From Brachyhypopomus gauderio (Eukaryota > Chordata > Actinopteri > Gymnotiformes > Hypopomidae): DNA of 64,000 nucleotides. Below the pieces are notes generated by a model. It ran no database searches. It had not been told where the DNA came from and worked only from the letters and a program-made list of their open reading frames with translations. Numbering within the stretch: position 1 is the stretch's first letter; each line of letters begins with the position of its first letter. Position numbers and translations under genes: made by a program. The DNA lies in assembly GCF_052324685.1 (NCBI RefSeq), contig NW_027506918.1, positions 527,501 through 591,500 of the forward strand, given 5' to 3'. Of this stretch, positions 51,361 through 61,267 are shown piece by piece.

Positions 51361-51989
51361 TGTGGGGATGTGCCTTGGGGTAGGCGCGACTCCACGGTTC
51401 ACACTCTGAGAGACCAGGGTTCTCCCCGAAAAGATCAGGCCGGACTCCGAAGTAAACTTCACCCAGATTTTAATCAGTGCAACAGACGTGAACGTAGTCC
51501 CTCGGATCAGATAAAACAATAGTAAAACCTCGTACAATAAATGGCTCTGGCGATATGTCGGGGCACACTCGCTACCCCTCCAGGAAGGTCGTTCCCCCGA
51601 TAGATCTTCTGTTCGGCCTTTTAAACGAGTAGCCCCGCCCCCAACCTTGTTAGACTAAACCAACATCTTGGAGCGGGACCACACGTGCCGCCTGTTGGAA
51701 CATCTATACAATACACATGAACATGATAATACACCATTGTTTGTTAATCACATCCTGCATGGTTATGATTTCCTGTCTTTCCCTTGTCCTCCTCCTACAG
51801 GATCAGTAGGACCCGTCTCCCCCCCTCTACTGCCGACCGTGGGCTCTACCGGCCAGCACCAGGGAAGCCCTGGAAGACGGTCCTCCCCCCCCTGAGAACA
51901 TAGGACATCCGGTGAGCTATTAATCTGCATACCCATACATATACATACACACAGTCCAGGTGATGGGTCAAGTCTCTGACCCCATCACA
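51361..51989 (-). repeat. 3' LTR of the Gmr1-like element
   Basis: 629 bp, TGTGATGGGGTC to CATCCCCACA on the minus strand; identical by eye to 56550-57178. Confidence 0.95.
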
Positions 51990-52008
51990 CACCCCCCCCT
52001 TCAGCTAG

Positions 52009-55000
52009 TCACTCGGTAGAGGGACGTGAGAGGAAGTCCGCAGGCACATTTTGAGTTCCCTTCCGGTACCGCACCTGAAACTTAAAAGGTTGTAAAGACA
52101 AATACCAACGGGTAATCCGTGCATTGGTGTCTTTCATCCTCTGCATCCACTGCAGTGCACGATGATCAGTCTCTAAGATGAAATCAGACCCCATCAGATA
52201 GTATTTCAGAGAATCAAGGGCCCACTTCACGGCTAGAGCCTCCTTCTCCACTGTTGAGTAGTTCATCTCCCTCGGAAACAGCTTCCTACTAATGAACAGA
52301 ATTGGTCTCCGTGCATCAGCATCCCCTTGAAGCAGCACTGCCCCCAGGCCATGACCCGACGCATCTGTCTGGACCACGAACTGCTTCTCGAAGTCTGGGC
52401 TACACAGAACTGGCTCTGCACACAAACACTGTTTAAGATCATTAAAGGCAACATCACATTCTTCTGTCCATTTTACCTTTTGAGGCTTGTCCTTTTTGGT
52501 CAAATTAGTCAGTGGCGCCGCTCTATTGGAGAAGTCCGGAATGAATCTCCGGTACCAGCCAACCAGACCTAGAAATGATCTCACCCGCCTCTTTGTGGTT
52601 GGAACCGGTGTTCTCCTGACCGCCTCCACCTTGTCAACCTGTGGACGTATTACACCACCTCCTAGGATATAACCCAGGTATGAAACAGAGTCTTTTGCTA
52701 AACAGCACTTAGATGGATTGACCGTCAGACCTGCCTCAGCAATCTTCTGTAGGACCACTTGCATATGTTGCACATGTTCATCCCAGCTAGTACTATATAT
52801 TACCACATCATCAATGTAGGCAGCCGCAAACCCTTCAGTGCCCTTCAGCACTTCGTCCATGAGGCGTTGAAATGTAGCGCCCGCCCCATGTAGACCGAAT
52901 GGCATCACCACGAAGTGGTACAGACCAGACGGCACTCGAAAGGCAGTCAGTTCACGGGCTGTATCGCTGAGTGGCACTTGCCAGTATCCCTTGCACAAGT
53001 CCAGTGTTGTAAGAAATTTTGCTCTTCCTAGTCTTTCAACCAGCTCATCTGCCCTTGGCATAGGGTACGGATCGAAAGCAGACACGGCGTTGAGCTTAGA
53101 GAGATCTACGCAAAATCGCAGGCCCCCGTCTTTCTTGGGCACCAGCACCACAGGGCTACACCACTCACTCTTTGACGGTTCTATCACCCCCAGCTCTAGC
53201 ATACTTTGTACTTCCCTCATCAAGTCTGGAATCAGGCGTGCTGGCACTCTGCAGTTCGTCTGTCTGAGTGGATCCGGTTTCAGCAAACGGATGTTATGTT
53301 GCATGATGCTTGTTCTGCCCGGCTCGTCTTTAAAGAGGTTTGGTGGAATTATGCTCCTAAGCTCTTCTTGTTGTTGAGTATTGAGGTGTGACAGATCAAG
53401 AGGGGTACTGGTCTCTCCTATACTAGGAAAATACTGTTCTTCACGCTCTTCCTCCTCTCCAACTGCTCTCACCCATAACTGTTCTGCTGGATTCAGCTGG
53501 CCCTCTCGCCACGCTCTTAGCATGTTAATATGGAAGGTTTGTCTTGATTTCTTCCTGTCAGGGAGAAGTAGTTCATACGTGGTCTTACCTATCTTCTGTA
53601 GTACTTCGTATGGTCCCTGCCATTTAGCCAACAGACCTGTGTCAGATGTGGGGAGAAGAACAAGTGCTTTATTGCCTGGTTGCAATTCTCTATCTTTTGC
53701 GACCATATCATACCACTGTTTTTGGTGTCGCTGAGCTCCCTCCATGTTGTCTCTGGCCATCTCTGTCAGCTGAGCCATCTTGTCTCTCATCTTAAGCACA
53801 TGTGAGAGCACATTGATCTTCCGCTCTCCATCTTGTCCTTCCCAAGCTTCTTTTAGGACATCCATTGGGCCCCTCACTTCTCTAGAATATAAAAGCTGAA
53901 ATGGTGAAAATCCTGTAGAGGCTTGGGGAACCTCTCTATAGGCAAAGAGGAGATATGGCAACCACTGGTCCCAATCTGCACCCGTCTCTGAAACAAACTT
54001 CTTGAGCATGCTTTTAAGTGTTTTATTAAAGCGCTCAACGAGCCCGTCGGTCTGAGGATGGTATGGGGTGGTCGTTATACCCTTAATTCCTAATAGCGTA
54101 AAAACCTCTCTGAGCAATTTAGATGTAAAATTTGTTCCCTGGTCTGTCAAGACCTCTCTTGGGATACCCACCCTAGATATTAACTGGATCAATGCGTTAA
54201 CTATTTGGCGCGTTTTAACTTTCCTGAGTGCAAAACATTCAGGATACCGTGTTGCGTAATCACAAACCACCAAAATGTACCGGTTCCCCCCCCGACTTCT
54301 CGGCAGGGGTCCGACCACATCCATGGCTATGCGAGCAAATGGTTCCTCTATGATGGGCATGTTAATCATAGGAACTCTATCCGCACTCTGCTGAGGTGCT
54401 GATAACTGACACTCTGGACATGTTCTACACCACTCTGCCACATCCAAATGTACCCTAGGCCAAAAAAACCGGCTTGCAATTCTAGACAGTGTCTTAGCCT
54501 GTCCTAAGTGGCCTGCCCATGGCTCAGAATGTGCCATTTTAAGCACTGTTTGTCTCATGCATGTGGGTACCACCAACTGCTCCACCTCACCCTTTACTCT
54601 GTACAAAATGTTATCTCTCAATTTAAACTGGAGCTCGTTCTTACCCAGAGTGTTCCCCTGATTACATTTCAGATATAGGGGTTTAAGAGACACATCCTGC
54701 ATTTGAAGTTCCCTTATATTCCCTGGTAGTTCTCCTGCATTAGTTTCTGGAACTGTTAACGGTTCTGAAACGACTGTGCCCTTCACTTTATCATATCTTC
54801 GTTCCCTGCGAGACTTCTTAATTTTAGGAACTATATTAAATGGCATTTCCTGCATTAACTTAATACTATCTGCCTCATTTTGTTTTGCTTGGCTTCTGGT
54901 AACCGCAAACGCTTCTGCCGTTTTTTGACTCGATGTTAATAAGTCTATCAGAATTGGTAAGTCTCTCCCCAGAACCACAGTATACGGAATTTGATCTAGG

Positions 55001-56451
55001 ATGCCGACATTCAATCGGTACATTTGCCCATTTATTTCAATGTCAACCGCCGCTGTCGGGTAGGTTTGTTCCTCCCCATGTATACATTTCACTCTGAGCT
55101 TAAGCTCTTGTTTTACGTGAAGGTTTGGCACACATTTCGCCGAAACTAATGTCTGACTAGCGCCTGTATCTATCAGGGCTTTAACCGTTTTGTTGTTTAT
55201 TTTTACATCCACCAGACTCTCCTTCGTATCCGCTACCGGTTTAAAGCTATGCTCTCTTCTAGGGGAATAACACAACCGAGCTGAACTCTGCAATAACGGG
55301 CATACGTTTATCTTATGTCCGAGTTGGTTGCAATTGAAACATTTAAAAACTCTGTCCACACGGTTTACAATCGCGTTTCTATCCCTCTCTGGTTTCCTAT
55401 TAGTATCACGCCAATGCCTTTGCGCAGCAGCCTTACTATTTTGCCCATTTGGACCACCCCTAGCCATACCTTCAGGCCTACCTGGCTCAACGCGGTAACG
55501 TTGTTTGTTGGGATTCCCCAACTTGAACTCTCCGTCGGCCAGTCTCGCCGCCGCGAATGCTTCCGCCATTTCCACCGCCTCTTCGGCCAACGATGGGCTT
55601 CTCTCGACAATCCAGCGTCTTAACTCGGTACTCACCATGCTCAGGTATTGTTCCAAGATAATCGTTTCTCCGATCTCTCCTTTAGTTTTTTCATTTGGCA
55701 TCATCCACTTTTCATATAGCGACTTAAGCCTGGTGAATAGTTCCCTCGGAGTTTCGTCATCCTGGACCGTACAATCTCTAAACCTTTGGCGGTAGGTCTC
55801 CTTGTTTATCTCGTACTTCTGTAGGATTGCCTGTTTGATTTTACTATAGTCGCCTGTGTCGTCGGCGTCCATGGCGACATAGGCTGCTCGGGCCTTGCCG
55901 TCTAACAGTGGGACTAGGTGTATGGCCCAGCTTCCTATCGGCCATTTAGCTACCTGAGCCATCCGCTCAAACGTCGTCATAAAATGTTCTATATCGTCAG
56001 TATCTTTGAGCATTGGCATTCTAGGAGTTGGCCATATCGCGCTCGTGCAGGGTTGATGCTGGTGCGGGGATTCTGAAACGCCTTTCCGTCTTCCACCGGC
56101 GGTATAAGAACTCCGGAGAATTTGGGACTGTGTCGCTTCATACAACTCACCACCTTCCCCGGCTTCATATCCGCTTTCCGTGTGCCTTCTTTGCACTTCT
56201 TCTTGTATTAAATTGAACTGATGCTGCATTGTGCGCCACCGTTGTTCATTTTTTGCTGTTTCACTTCGCATGTGCTCATCTTTAGCCCTCTGCTCCGTGA
56301 TAAAACTTTGTAGCATACTGCATACGTGCTCAATGTCTTTGCCCGAGTCGCTTGGCGTTATCTCCACTTGTCGACTCGACATATCGTCCTCCTCCGTCCT
56401 TGGGTCACTTTGGTCTGTGCTGTGCACGACGGGGGGTCTCTTTGGAGCCAT
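52009..56451 (-). CDS. Gmr1-like Gag-Pol polyprotein (1480 aa), integrase before RT
   Basis: One frame from the ATG at 56451. Gag: coiled coil ~40-90, capsid with a SCAN-like segment ~150-305 (ILEQYLSMVSTELRRWIVER), zinc knuckle 371-384 (CFNCNQLGHKINVC). Protease: IDTGAS at 427-432. Integrase: zinc ligands H641, H648, C678 and C681, catalytic D711, D770 and E806 (D-D-35-E), then a C-terminal region with LLAKWQGPYEV. RT: ~1065-1260, with YIDD at 1212-1215. RNase H: D1363 (QTDASG), E1404 region (EKEALAVKW), D1429 (ETDHRAL). The order PR-IN-RT-RH is the known signature of Gmr1-like elements; other Gypsy elements have RT-RH-IN. All key residues are present. No frameshift is needed. Confidence 0.95.
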   Translation of the reverse strand: MAPKRPPVVHSTDQSDPRTEEDDMSSRQVEITPSDSGKDIEHVCSMLQSFITEQRAKDEHMRSETAKNEQRWRTMQHQFNLIQEEVQRRHTESGYEAGEGGELYEATQSQILRSSYTAGGRRKGVSESPHQHQPCTSAIWPTPRMPMLKDTDDIEHFMTTFERMAQVAKWPIGSWAIHLVPLLDGKARAAYVAMDADDTGDYSKIKQAILQKYEINKETYRQRFRDCTVQDDETPRELFTRLKSLYEKWMMPNEKTKGEIGETIILEQYLSMVSTELRRWIVERSPSLAEEAVEMAEAFAAARLADGEFKLGNPNKQRYRVEPGRPEGMARGGPNGQNSKAAAQRHWRDTNRKPERDRNAIVNRVDRVFKCFNCNQLGHKINVCPLLQSSARLCYSPRREHSFKPVADTKESLVDVKINNKTVKALIDTGASQTLVSAKCVPNLHVKQELKLRVKCIHGEEQTYPTAAVDIEINGQMYRLNVGILDQIPYTVVLGRDLPILIDLLTSSQKTAEAFAVTRSQAKQNEADSIKLMQEMPFNIVPKIKKSRRERRYDKVKGTVVSEPLTVPETNAGELPGNIRELQMQDVSLKPLYLKCNQGNTLGKNELQFKLRDNILYRVKGEVEQLVVPTCMRQTVLKMAHSEPWAGHLGQAKTLSRIASRFFWPRVHLDVAEWCRTCPECQLSAPQQSADRVPMINMPIIEEPFARIAMDVVGPLPRSRGGNRYILVVCDYATRYPECFALRKVKTRQIVNALIQLISRVGIPREVLTDQGTNFTSKLLREVFTLLGIKGITTTPYHPQTDGLVERFNKTLKSMLKKFVSETGADWDQWLPYLLFAYREVPQASTGFSPFQLLYSREVRGPMDVLKEAWEGQDGERKINVLSHVLKMRDKMAQLTEMARDNMEGAQRHQKQWYDMVAKDRELQPGNKALVLLPTSDTGLLAKWQGPYEVLQKIGKTTYELLLPDRKKSRQTFHINMLRAWREGQLNPAEQLWVRAVGEEEEREEQYFPSIGETSTPLDLSHLNTQQQEELRSIIPPNLFKDEPGRTSIMQHNIRLLKPDPLRQTNCRVPARLIPDLMREVQSMLELGVIEPSKSEWCSPVVLVPKKDGGLRFCVDLSKLNAVSAFDPYPMPRADELVERLGRAKFLTTLDLCKGYWQVPLSDTARELTAFRVPSGLYHFVVMPFGLHGAGATFQRLMDEVLKGTEGFAAAYIDDVVIYSTSWDEHVQHMQVVLQKIAEAGLTVNPSKCCLAKDSVSYLGYILGGGVIRPQVDKVEAVRRTPVPTTKRRVRSFLGLVGWYRRFIPDFSNRAAPLTNLTKKDKPQKVKWTEECDVAFNDLKQCLCAEPVLCSPDFEKQFVVQTDASGHGLGAVLLQGDADARRPILFISRKLFPREMNYSTVEKEALAVKWALDSLKYYLMGSDFILETDHRALQWMQRMKDTNARITRWYLSLQPFKFQVRYRKGTQNVPADFLSRPSTE

Positions 56452-56549
56452 CCTTTCAATAACGGGTTTGTCTTGAATTTGTTACTTGTACAAGCCGTCT
56501 CCTGCGCCTTACTTCTACAAACTTACAAGACTTCTCCGCTGCCACCATT

Positions 56550-57178
56550 TGTGGGGATGTGCCTTGGGGTAGGCGCGACTCCACGGTTCACACTCTGAGA
56601 GACCAGGGTTCTCCCCGAAAAGATCAGGCCGGACTCCGAAGTAAACTTCACCCAGATTTTAATCAGTGCAACAGACGTGAACGTAGTCCCTCGGATCAGA
56701 TAAAACAATAGTAAAACCTCGTACAATAAATGGCTCTGGCGATATGTCGGGGCACACTCGCTACCCCTCCAGGAAGGTCGTTCCCCCGATAGATCTTCTG
56801 TTCGGCCTTTTAAACGAGTAGCCCCGCCCCCAACCTTGTTAGACTAAACCAACATCTTGGAGCGGGACCACACGTGCCGCCTGTTGGAACATCTATACAA
56901 TACACATGAACATGATAATACACCATTGTTTGTTAATCACATCCTGCATGGTTATGATTTCCTGTCTTTCCCTTGTCCTCCTCCTACAGGATCAGTAGGA
57001 CCCGTCTCCCCCCCTCTACTGCCGACCGTGGGCTCTACCGGCCAGCACCAGGGAAGCCCTGGAAGACGGTCCTCCCCCCCCTGAGAACATAGGACATCCG
57101 GTGAGCTATTAATCTGCATACCCATACATATACATACACACAGTCCAGGTGATGGGTCAAGTCTCTGACCCCATCACA
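56550..57178 (-). repeat. 5' LTR of the Gmr1-like element
   Basis: 629 bp, same ends as the 3' LTR. Small open frames in it appear twice in the window because the LTR does. Confidence 0.95.
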
Positions 57179-57183
57179 AACTT

Positions 57184-57391
57184 GGAGAGTGCAACTTCGG
57201 GGAATGAAGGAGCAGGCTGATAGTGCGAGGGCAAAACCGAACGAATCAGCAATGATCCGTTTCCCACAGCTTCCTTAAGAAGGCTTCAGACAGCTGAAAC
57301 AGATCATTGCTGATTACGCTCCGCAAGTCTAGGACTGACTGGGGTGCCCCTCCTGGTGGTGGAGGGAGTGGCATCCGAGCCAGCCCTGACA
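57184..57391 (-). repeat. 5' LTR of the Sushi-like element, outer part
   Basis: Continues the LTR after the nested insertion up to TGTCAGGGCTGG at 57391. Total LTR length without the insert is 760 bp. Confidence 0.9.
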
Positions 57392-57396
57392 GAAAC

Positions 57397-58048
57397 ACAG
57401 AGACAGACAGAAACACAGGCGCAGGCACGAAGGGGAACAGATTCCCAGGCCTCCATGCCTGAAGCCCCACGATGGGCTGGTGTTGGGCTCTGAACTTCTC
57501 TTCAACACTTCAGCCCACTGCGTTCATTTGATGCAAAAGGAAATAGCAGGAACAGCAGACCAAAATTATTGCAATGCCAAAAAGCCTTTATTTGAACAGA
57601 GATATCTCTGGGGATCTCATACATACAAAACATGTACATCAGAGAGATCAGAAAGTTACTGGTAACAGGCATGTTTTATATGCTACTGCTCCACTCCTAC
57701 AGTCATCTTCCATCCCATACATAGAGTTCTCGTACATACATGCATGACTTTACGTTATTTCATGTTCACGGTGTCTCAACCTGACAGGGTGTCATTACAG
57801 GCAGTTGTTGCAAGTCACCTTCTGTGGAGTTTATCAGTATAGAACATACTTCGCAAGAGTCTGACACTTCCTGTAGACCAAATCGTTTTCTGTTGCAACA
57901 ATATGCTGAACAGCCCTTGTGAGGCCCTTCTTAAGATTTATAACTTAAAGCATTTAAGGTAGCAATTATATCTCATTTTAAAATCACTTTAACTGATGAA
58001 CAAAATATACTGTTGCTGACATTATTGCTAAGCAATAAACTCATTTTC
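57397..58048. other. Retroelement-like sequence, unassigned
   Basis: On the minus strand AATAAAGGC (near 57590) and surrounding sequence resemble an LTR R region, but no paired copy or ends were found. Confidence 0.35.
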
Positions 58049-58477
58049 TCAAAACTGGGCCGGCAGTCCTGGTGTTACAAGCGCTGGAGCCGGTGGCTTC
58101 CCCTTTGATCTCTTGACAGAATCTCTGGAGTTACCGGAACTACTGGCCTTCTCCTCCTTGGGAGCGCGTGCAGTCCTCTTTGGCGTCACTGGGGAGCACG
58201 CACTGGCCTCAGGCTCAGTAGCAGAGCTCGCAGTCCCTCTAAGTGCCACTGGGAGGCGTGCAACAGTATTGCTCGCATTCGGTGAGCGTGCACTTCCCTC
58301 ACTCACCACTGGAGGGCCACAAGTGCTGGGCTCTGTAGGAGGCGCTCTGGTGAGACCATCAGGAGACGGGCCAGGTGGTTCCTCCTCTTGCGCCTCCATC
58401 TCCTCCTCCTCCTCCTGTGAGGAGAAGTAGCTCTCCATGCTGGCACCCTCCGGGGTACTGTCCACTGGGCAGTCCAT
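58049..58477 (-). CDS. Hypothetical Ser/Pro/Glu-rich ORF (142 aa)
   Basis: ATG at 58477, MDCPVDSTPEGASMESYFSS, then EEEEEMEAQEEE and repeated alternation of SARSPN, TARAPK and SACSPV motifs. Low-complexity and probably disordered. I do not recognise it. Position next to LTR-like sequence suggests it is a retroelement fragment, not a host gene. Confidence 0.25.
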   Translation of the reverse strand: MDCPVDSTPEGASMESYFSSQEEEEEMEAQEEEPPGPSPDGLTRAPPTEPSTCGPPVVSEGSARSPNASNTVARLPVALRGTASSATEPEASACSPVTPKRTARAPKEEKASSSGNSRDSVKRSKGKPPAPALVTPGLPAQF

Positions 58478-58963
58478 GTGTAACCCACCTCGGCAATGCT
58501 AAAGTGGATCACAGGGTAAAAGTATAGTACACAGAGTACGAACTAGTAATAAGACCTTGGCCAGAATCAGAAGATACCAAGTTCGTCAGGAGTCGATAAG
58601 ATGAGCAACAGTGACAAAGCAGACGGCTGGGAAAACAAATGTTGAGTAGTCACCCTTGTATTGTTACAACACTGGGAAAATATTCAGATCTGTATAAAAC
58701 TCCACAATGAGACTACCCAATTAATGCAAAACGAACAATGTGTACACATAAAATAAAGTAAAACGTCCGTTGGGGCCCTTAAAAAAGCGAAATTGTTGTA
58801 GGTGCAAGAGGTACGTGTATATATCCTTGGTTATCTTTTCTTATTGTCTCTCAGAGGTCCTGGTTCGCCATCAAGTCCAATCTGAATCACTTCCTGGCCC
58901 GTGAATTCTTCCAGGCTCCTCAAAAAACCTGACGTATTAGCAAGGTCATACTCATCACACTGT
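58478..58963. other. Unassigned sequence
   Basis: No long frame or recognised repeat; directly continuous with 59995 once the MITE is removed. Confidence 0.4.
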
Positions 58964-58971
58964 CCTCAGAT

Positions 58972-59986
58972 CAGTGGCGTGCACAGACATTTTGGGGGGC
59001 AAGTGCTCGGGGGGGTTGAAGGGCACTTTTTAGCGCACGTGGAGAACTTAATTATAATAAAAATTACAAGCACATGTTGAATGAAATTTGACATTTTATT
59101 TGTAACATTCTCTAAAGTGAGTTTTCAATGGAGAAAAGTCACACAGCCAACTGATAAAATTCATATCCAATATTAACTATATACAGTCATGTCCTTCAGT
59201 TAACTTCTGTTTACCCTCCACTGTCTGCAGGCCTTGTTGCATATATTTTGCAATTAGTAAATCAATATAGGCCTACAATTAAGACAGTAAAAAGTCCAAA
59301 AAGTACGAGAAGGAGTTATAGGCTACTGAGTGTTGTCATTACATGAATGCAAATGGGTATTTTTCCACAGGTAATGGGGAACTTCCTGTTTCTTTCACAA
59401 ACGAATGTGTTAATTTATGTTGCCTAACAAAACCTATACAACAGAAAACGTTCAGCTTAACACATAGATTTGCAAACTCTACCTTAATTAATTGTATGTG
59501 GTCATCCTCATGTTATCTATCATTGATTTGGGCTAGAGCGACTAGTTTATCAGGTGACCAGTCGGCTAAAAATGCTTAGTAGTTTGGTGCTGTATGAGAC
59601 ATTTTACTGCACAAGAAAATGATTTCACGTTGGGCTTAGAGGGCAAACGGTACGATTTTACTTGATGTGTATGTGACCTGGCTGGTGGGGACGGGAGAAG
59701 AAGTCTATCTGTGAGCGTGTGTGCTGTGCTGAAGACGCTTCCTTCCTTTTGCTGAACTGAATTGCTGCTGCAGCGCATCTGGTGTTAAAGGAAGAGAGAG
59801 GTCGGGTGTGTGCGAGGTGGTGGCTCATTTCAGGTCATTGTTTTTAATCGCTCAGGTTTTCTAAAGATCATTTCAAACCGACCTCAGTAAAATGAAAACC
59901 GAAGTTTCAAAAGGACACTTTCGTTGATAAAGGGCAGAGTTGGTGGTGCTTTAGCACCACCTGATGTCTATGTGTGCACGCCACTG
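58972..59986. mobile_element. 1015-bp hAT-type non-autonomous element
   Basis: Ends CAGTGGCGTGCAC and GTGCACGCCACTG are perfect inverted repeats. The 8-bp target duplication CCTCAGAT is exact (58964-58971, 59987-59994). No transposase is seen; short frames inside are not convincing. Confidence 0.93.
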
Positions 59987-60166
59987 CCTCAGATCATCAT
60001 GGGTTAACTGTAAACTGCCACACATTACACCAACCCCATAAGTCTTATTAAATCTAAATTCTTGGTTTTGTTGCACATTACAGCATTATTTAATGGTTCA
60101 ACATGAGAACTAAAGTTCAAAACAGTTTTCGTTCATATAAATGAATCAGTCATACTGTATATATCA

Positions 60167-60168
<2 letters not shown>

Positions 60169-60230
<62 letters not shown>
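60169..60230. repeat. (TA)n microsatellite
   Basis: Pure TA run just downstream of TRIM-5 exon 6 (minus-strand sense). Confidence 0.98.
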
Positions 60231-60232
<2 letters not shown>

Positions 60233-60279
60233 CATTTTCATTAAAATATGTTTGAAGATTAAATGAATCCAAGGCAACA

Positions 60280-60824
60280 TTAATTTTGCTGTTCCACTGT
60301 TACTGATATCTTTGCTGGTAAGATCCTCATAGAAGAGGAACTTTCATTATAGAATAATGGGAAAACAGTGTGAGTAAAAGTGTGTGTTACAGTGCACAGG
60401 TGTGAACTGGTTAGAAGATCAGTGAATGTTACTTTCCCCCTGTCCCAGTCCAGCTGAACTCTGACCCTCTGCACTTTCTCAGAAGGTTGGAGGGGGTAAT
60501 ATTTCTGTCCTGGCCACTGTGTCCAGTATTTATCAGTGCTCATAATGTAGCATAGACCCCACACTGAATTCCAGTAAGACTTTCCCTTTCTCCATTCAGA
60601 CTCTCCAATTACACCCAGTTCCCATATTTCACTGTCTCCAACATCAACATCCCAGCAGTGTGTCCCTGAGTTAAAGCCCTCAGAGCCCAGGACACACACA
60701 TGCTGATTAAATCTCTCTGGATTATCAGGAAGCAGTAATTTGTATGGTCTCTGTTCTACAGTAGTGAGATCATCAGACAGGTGGAGGCGTGGATGTGCAG
60801 TGTTGGGGTCCAGAGTAACAGGGT
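60280..60824 (-). CDS. TRIM-5: B30.2 exon of a further TRIM35-like gene
   Basis: A 545-bp terminal exon starting after CTCAG with the [10 protein letters not shown] segment and ending VEQQN. B30.2 motifs [17 protein letters not shown] and [12 protein letters not shown] are present. It is the most divergent copy in the variable part (SYWNSVWGLCYIMSTDKYW). Its intron 5 runs to the right edge, interrupted by LINE sequence; exons 1-5 would be beyond 64000. The conserved downstream poly(A) context of the other copies is missing on its left. Confidence 0.85.
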
Positions 60825-61063
60825 CTGAGGAGAGAGAACAGAATGAATCATCATGTTCTTCATGTGTTTATGTGATGAGGTCACGTCTACAGACTGCAGG
60901 CCCTTTACTCTGAGTGAAATGCTGCAGTAGGTTGATAAGAGGGAAGTGATGGTGATGTTGTGTGTTCACCACACACCCCTGCAGTACTTGTGTGCTTGTT
61001 GTTTTGAAGATTGAAATTGTGTCTATTTGATTAATTATAATATGTTTACATGTTGTCTCTAGT

Positions 61064-61267
61064 GATGTTTACAAACAACAAGATTTTAACCATCTGCTCG
61101 ACATTCTGGAGTTTTCCCAGTATGAAGTTTTCATTTCTGGACCAATACCAACTGCACGTCGAGGCAGTGGTCACATTACCAGACTGCTGGCTCTAAACAG
61201 CTGGTTCGCTACAGCCTATGCACATCAGAAGGTAAACTTCATTGACAATTTCAATGTCGGAATGTAG
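61064..61267 (+). pseudogene. LINE ORF1 fragment with SGNH esterase-like end
   Basis: The frame reads VFISGPIPTARRGSGHITRL, LALNSWFATAYAH and VNFIDNFNVGM. Similar sequence is found in the esterase-like ORF1 of L2/CR1-type fish LINEs. It is cut by the Rex3 element on its right. Confidence 0.55.

Larger units (their letters stand above)
51361..57178 (-). mobile_element. Gmr1-like Ty3/Gypsy retrotransposon, apparently complete
   Basis: 5818 bp with two 629-bp LTRs (51361-51989 and 56550-57178) in which I see no difference. The target duplication AACTT flanks it (51356-51360, 57179-57183). A primer-binding-type sequence TGGTGGCAGCGG lies two bases after the 5' LTR (56537-56548), and a G-rich polypurine tract (GAAGGGGGGGGTG) lies next to the 3' LTR. 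One long ORF fills the interior. It is inserted in the 5' LTR of the Sushi-like element in the same orientation. By LTR identity it is very young and could be active. Confidence 0.95.
45990..57391 (-). mobile_element. Sushi-like Ty3/Gypsy chromovirus-type retrotransposon
   Basis: The element has a 3' LTR (45990-46772), pol (46604-49876), gag (49837-50790) and a 5' LTR (50809-51360 continued at 57184-57391). A 5-bp target duplication GAAAC flanks it (45985-45989, 57392-57396). The 5' LTR is split by the Gmr1-like element. LTRs end CACGTTACA. Their shared parts differ at roughly ten or more sites by eye, so this insertion is older than the nested one. No clear polypurine tract was seen before 46772. 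Confidence 0.9.
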
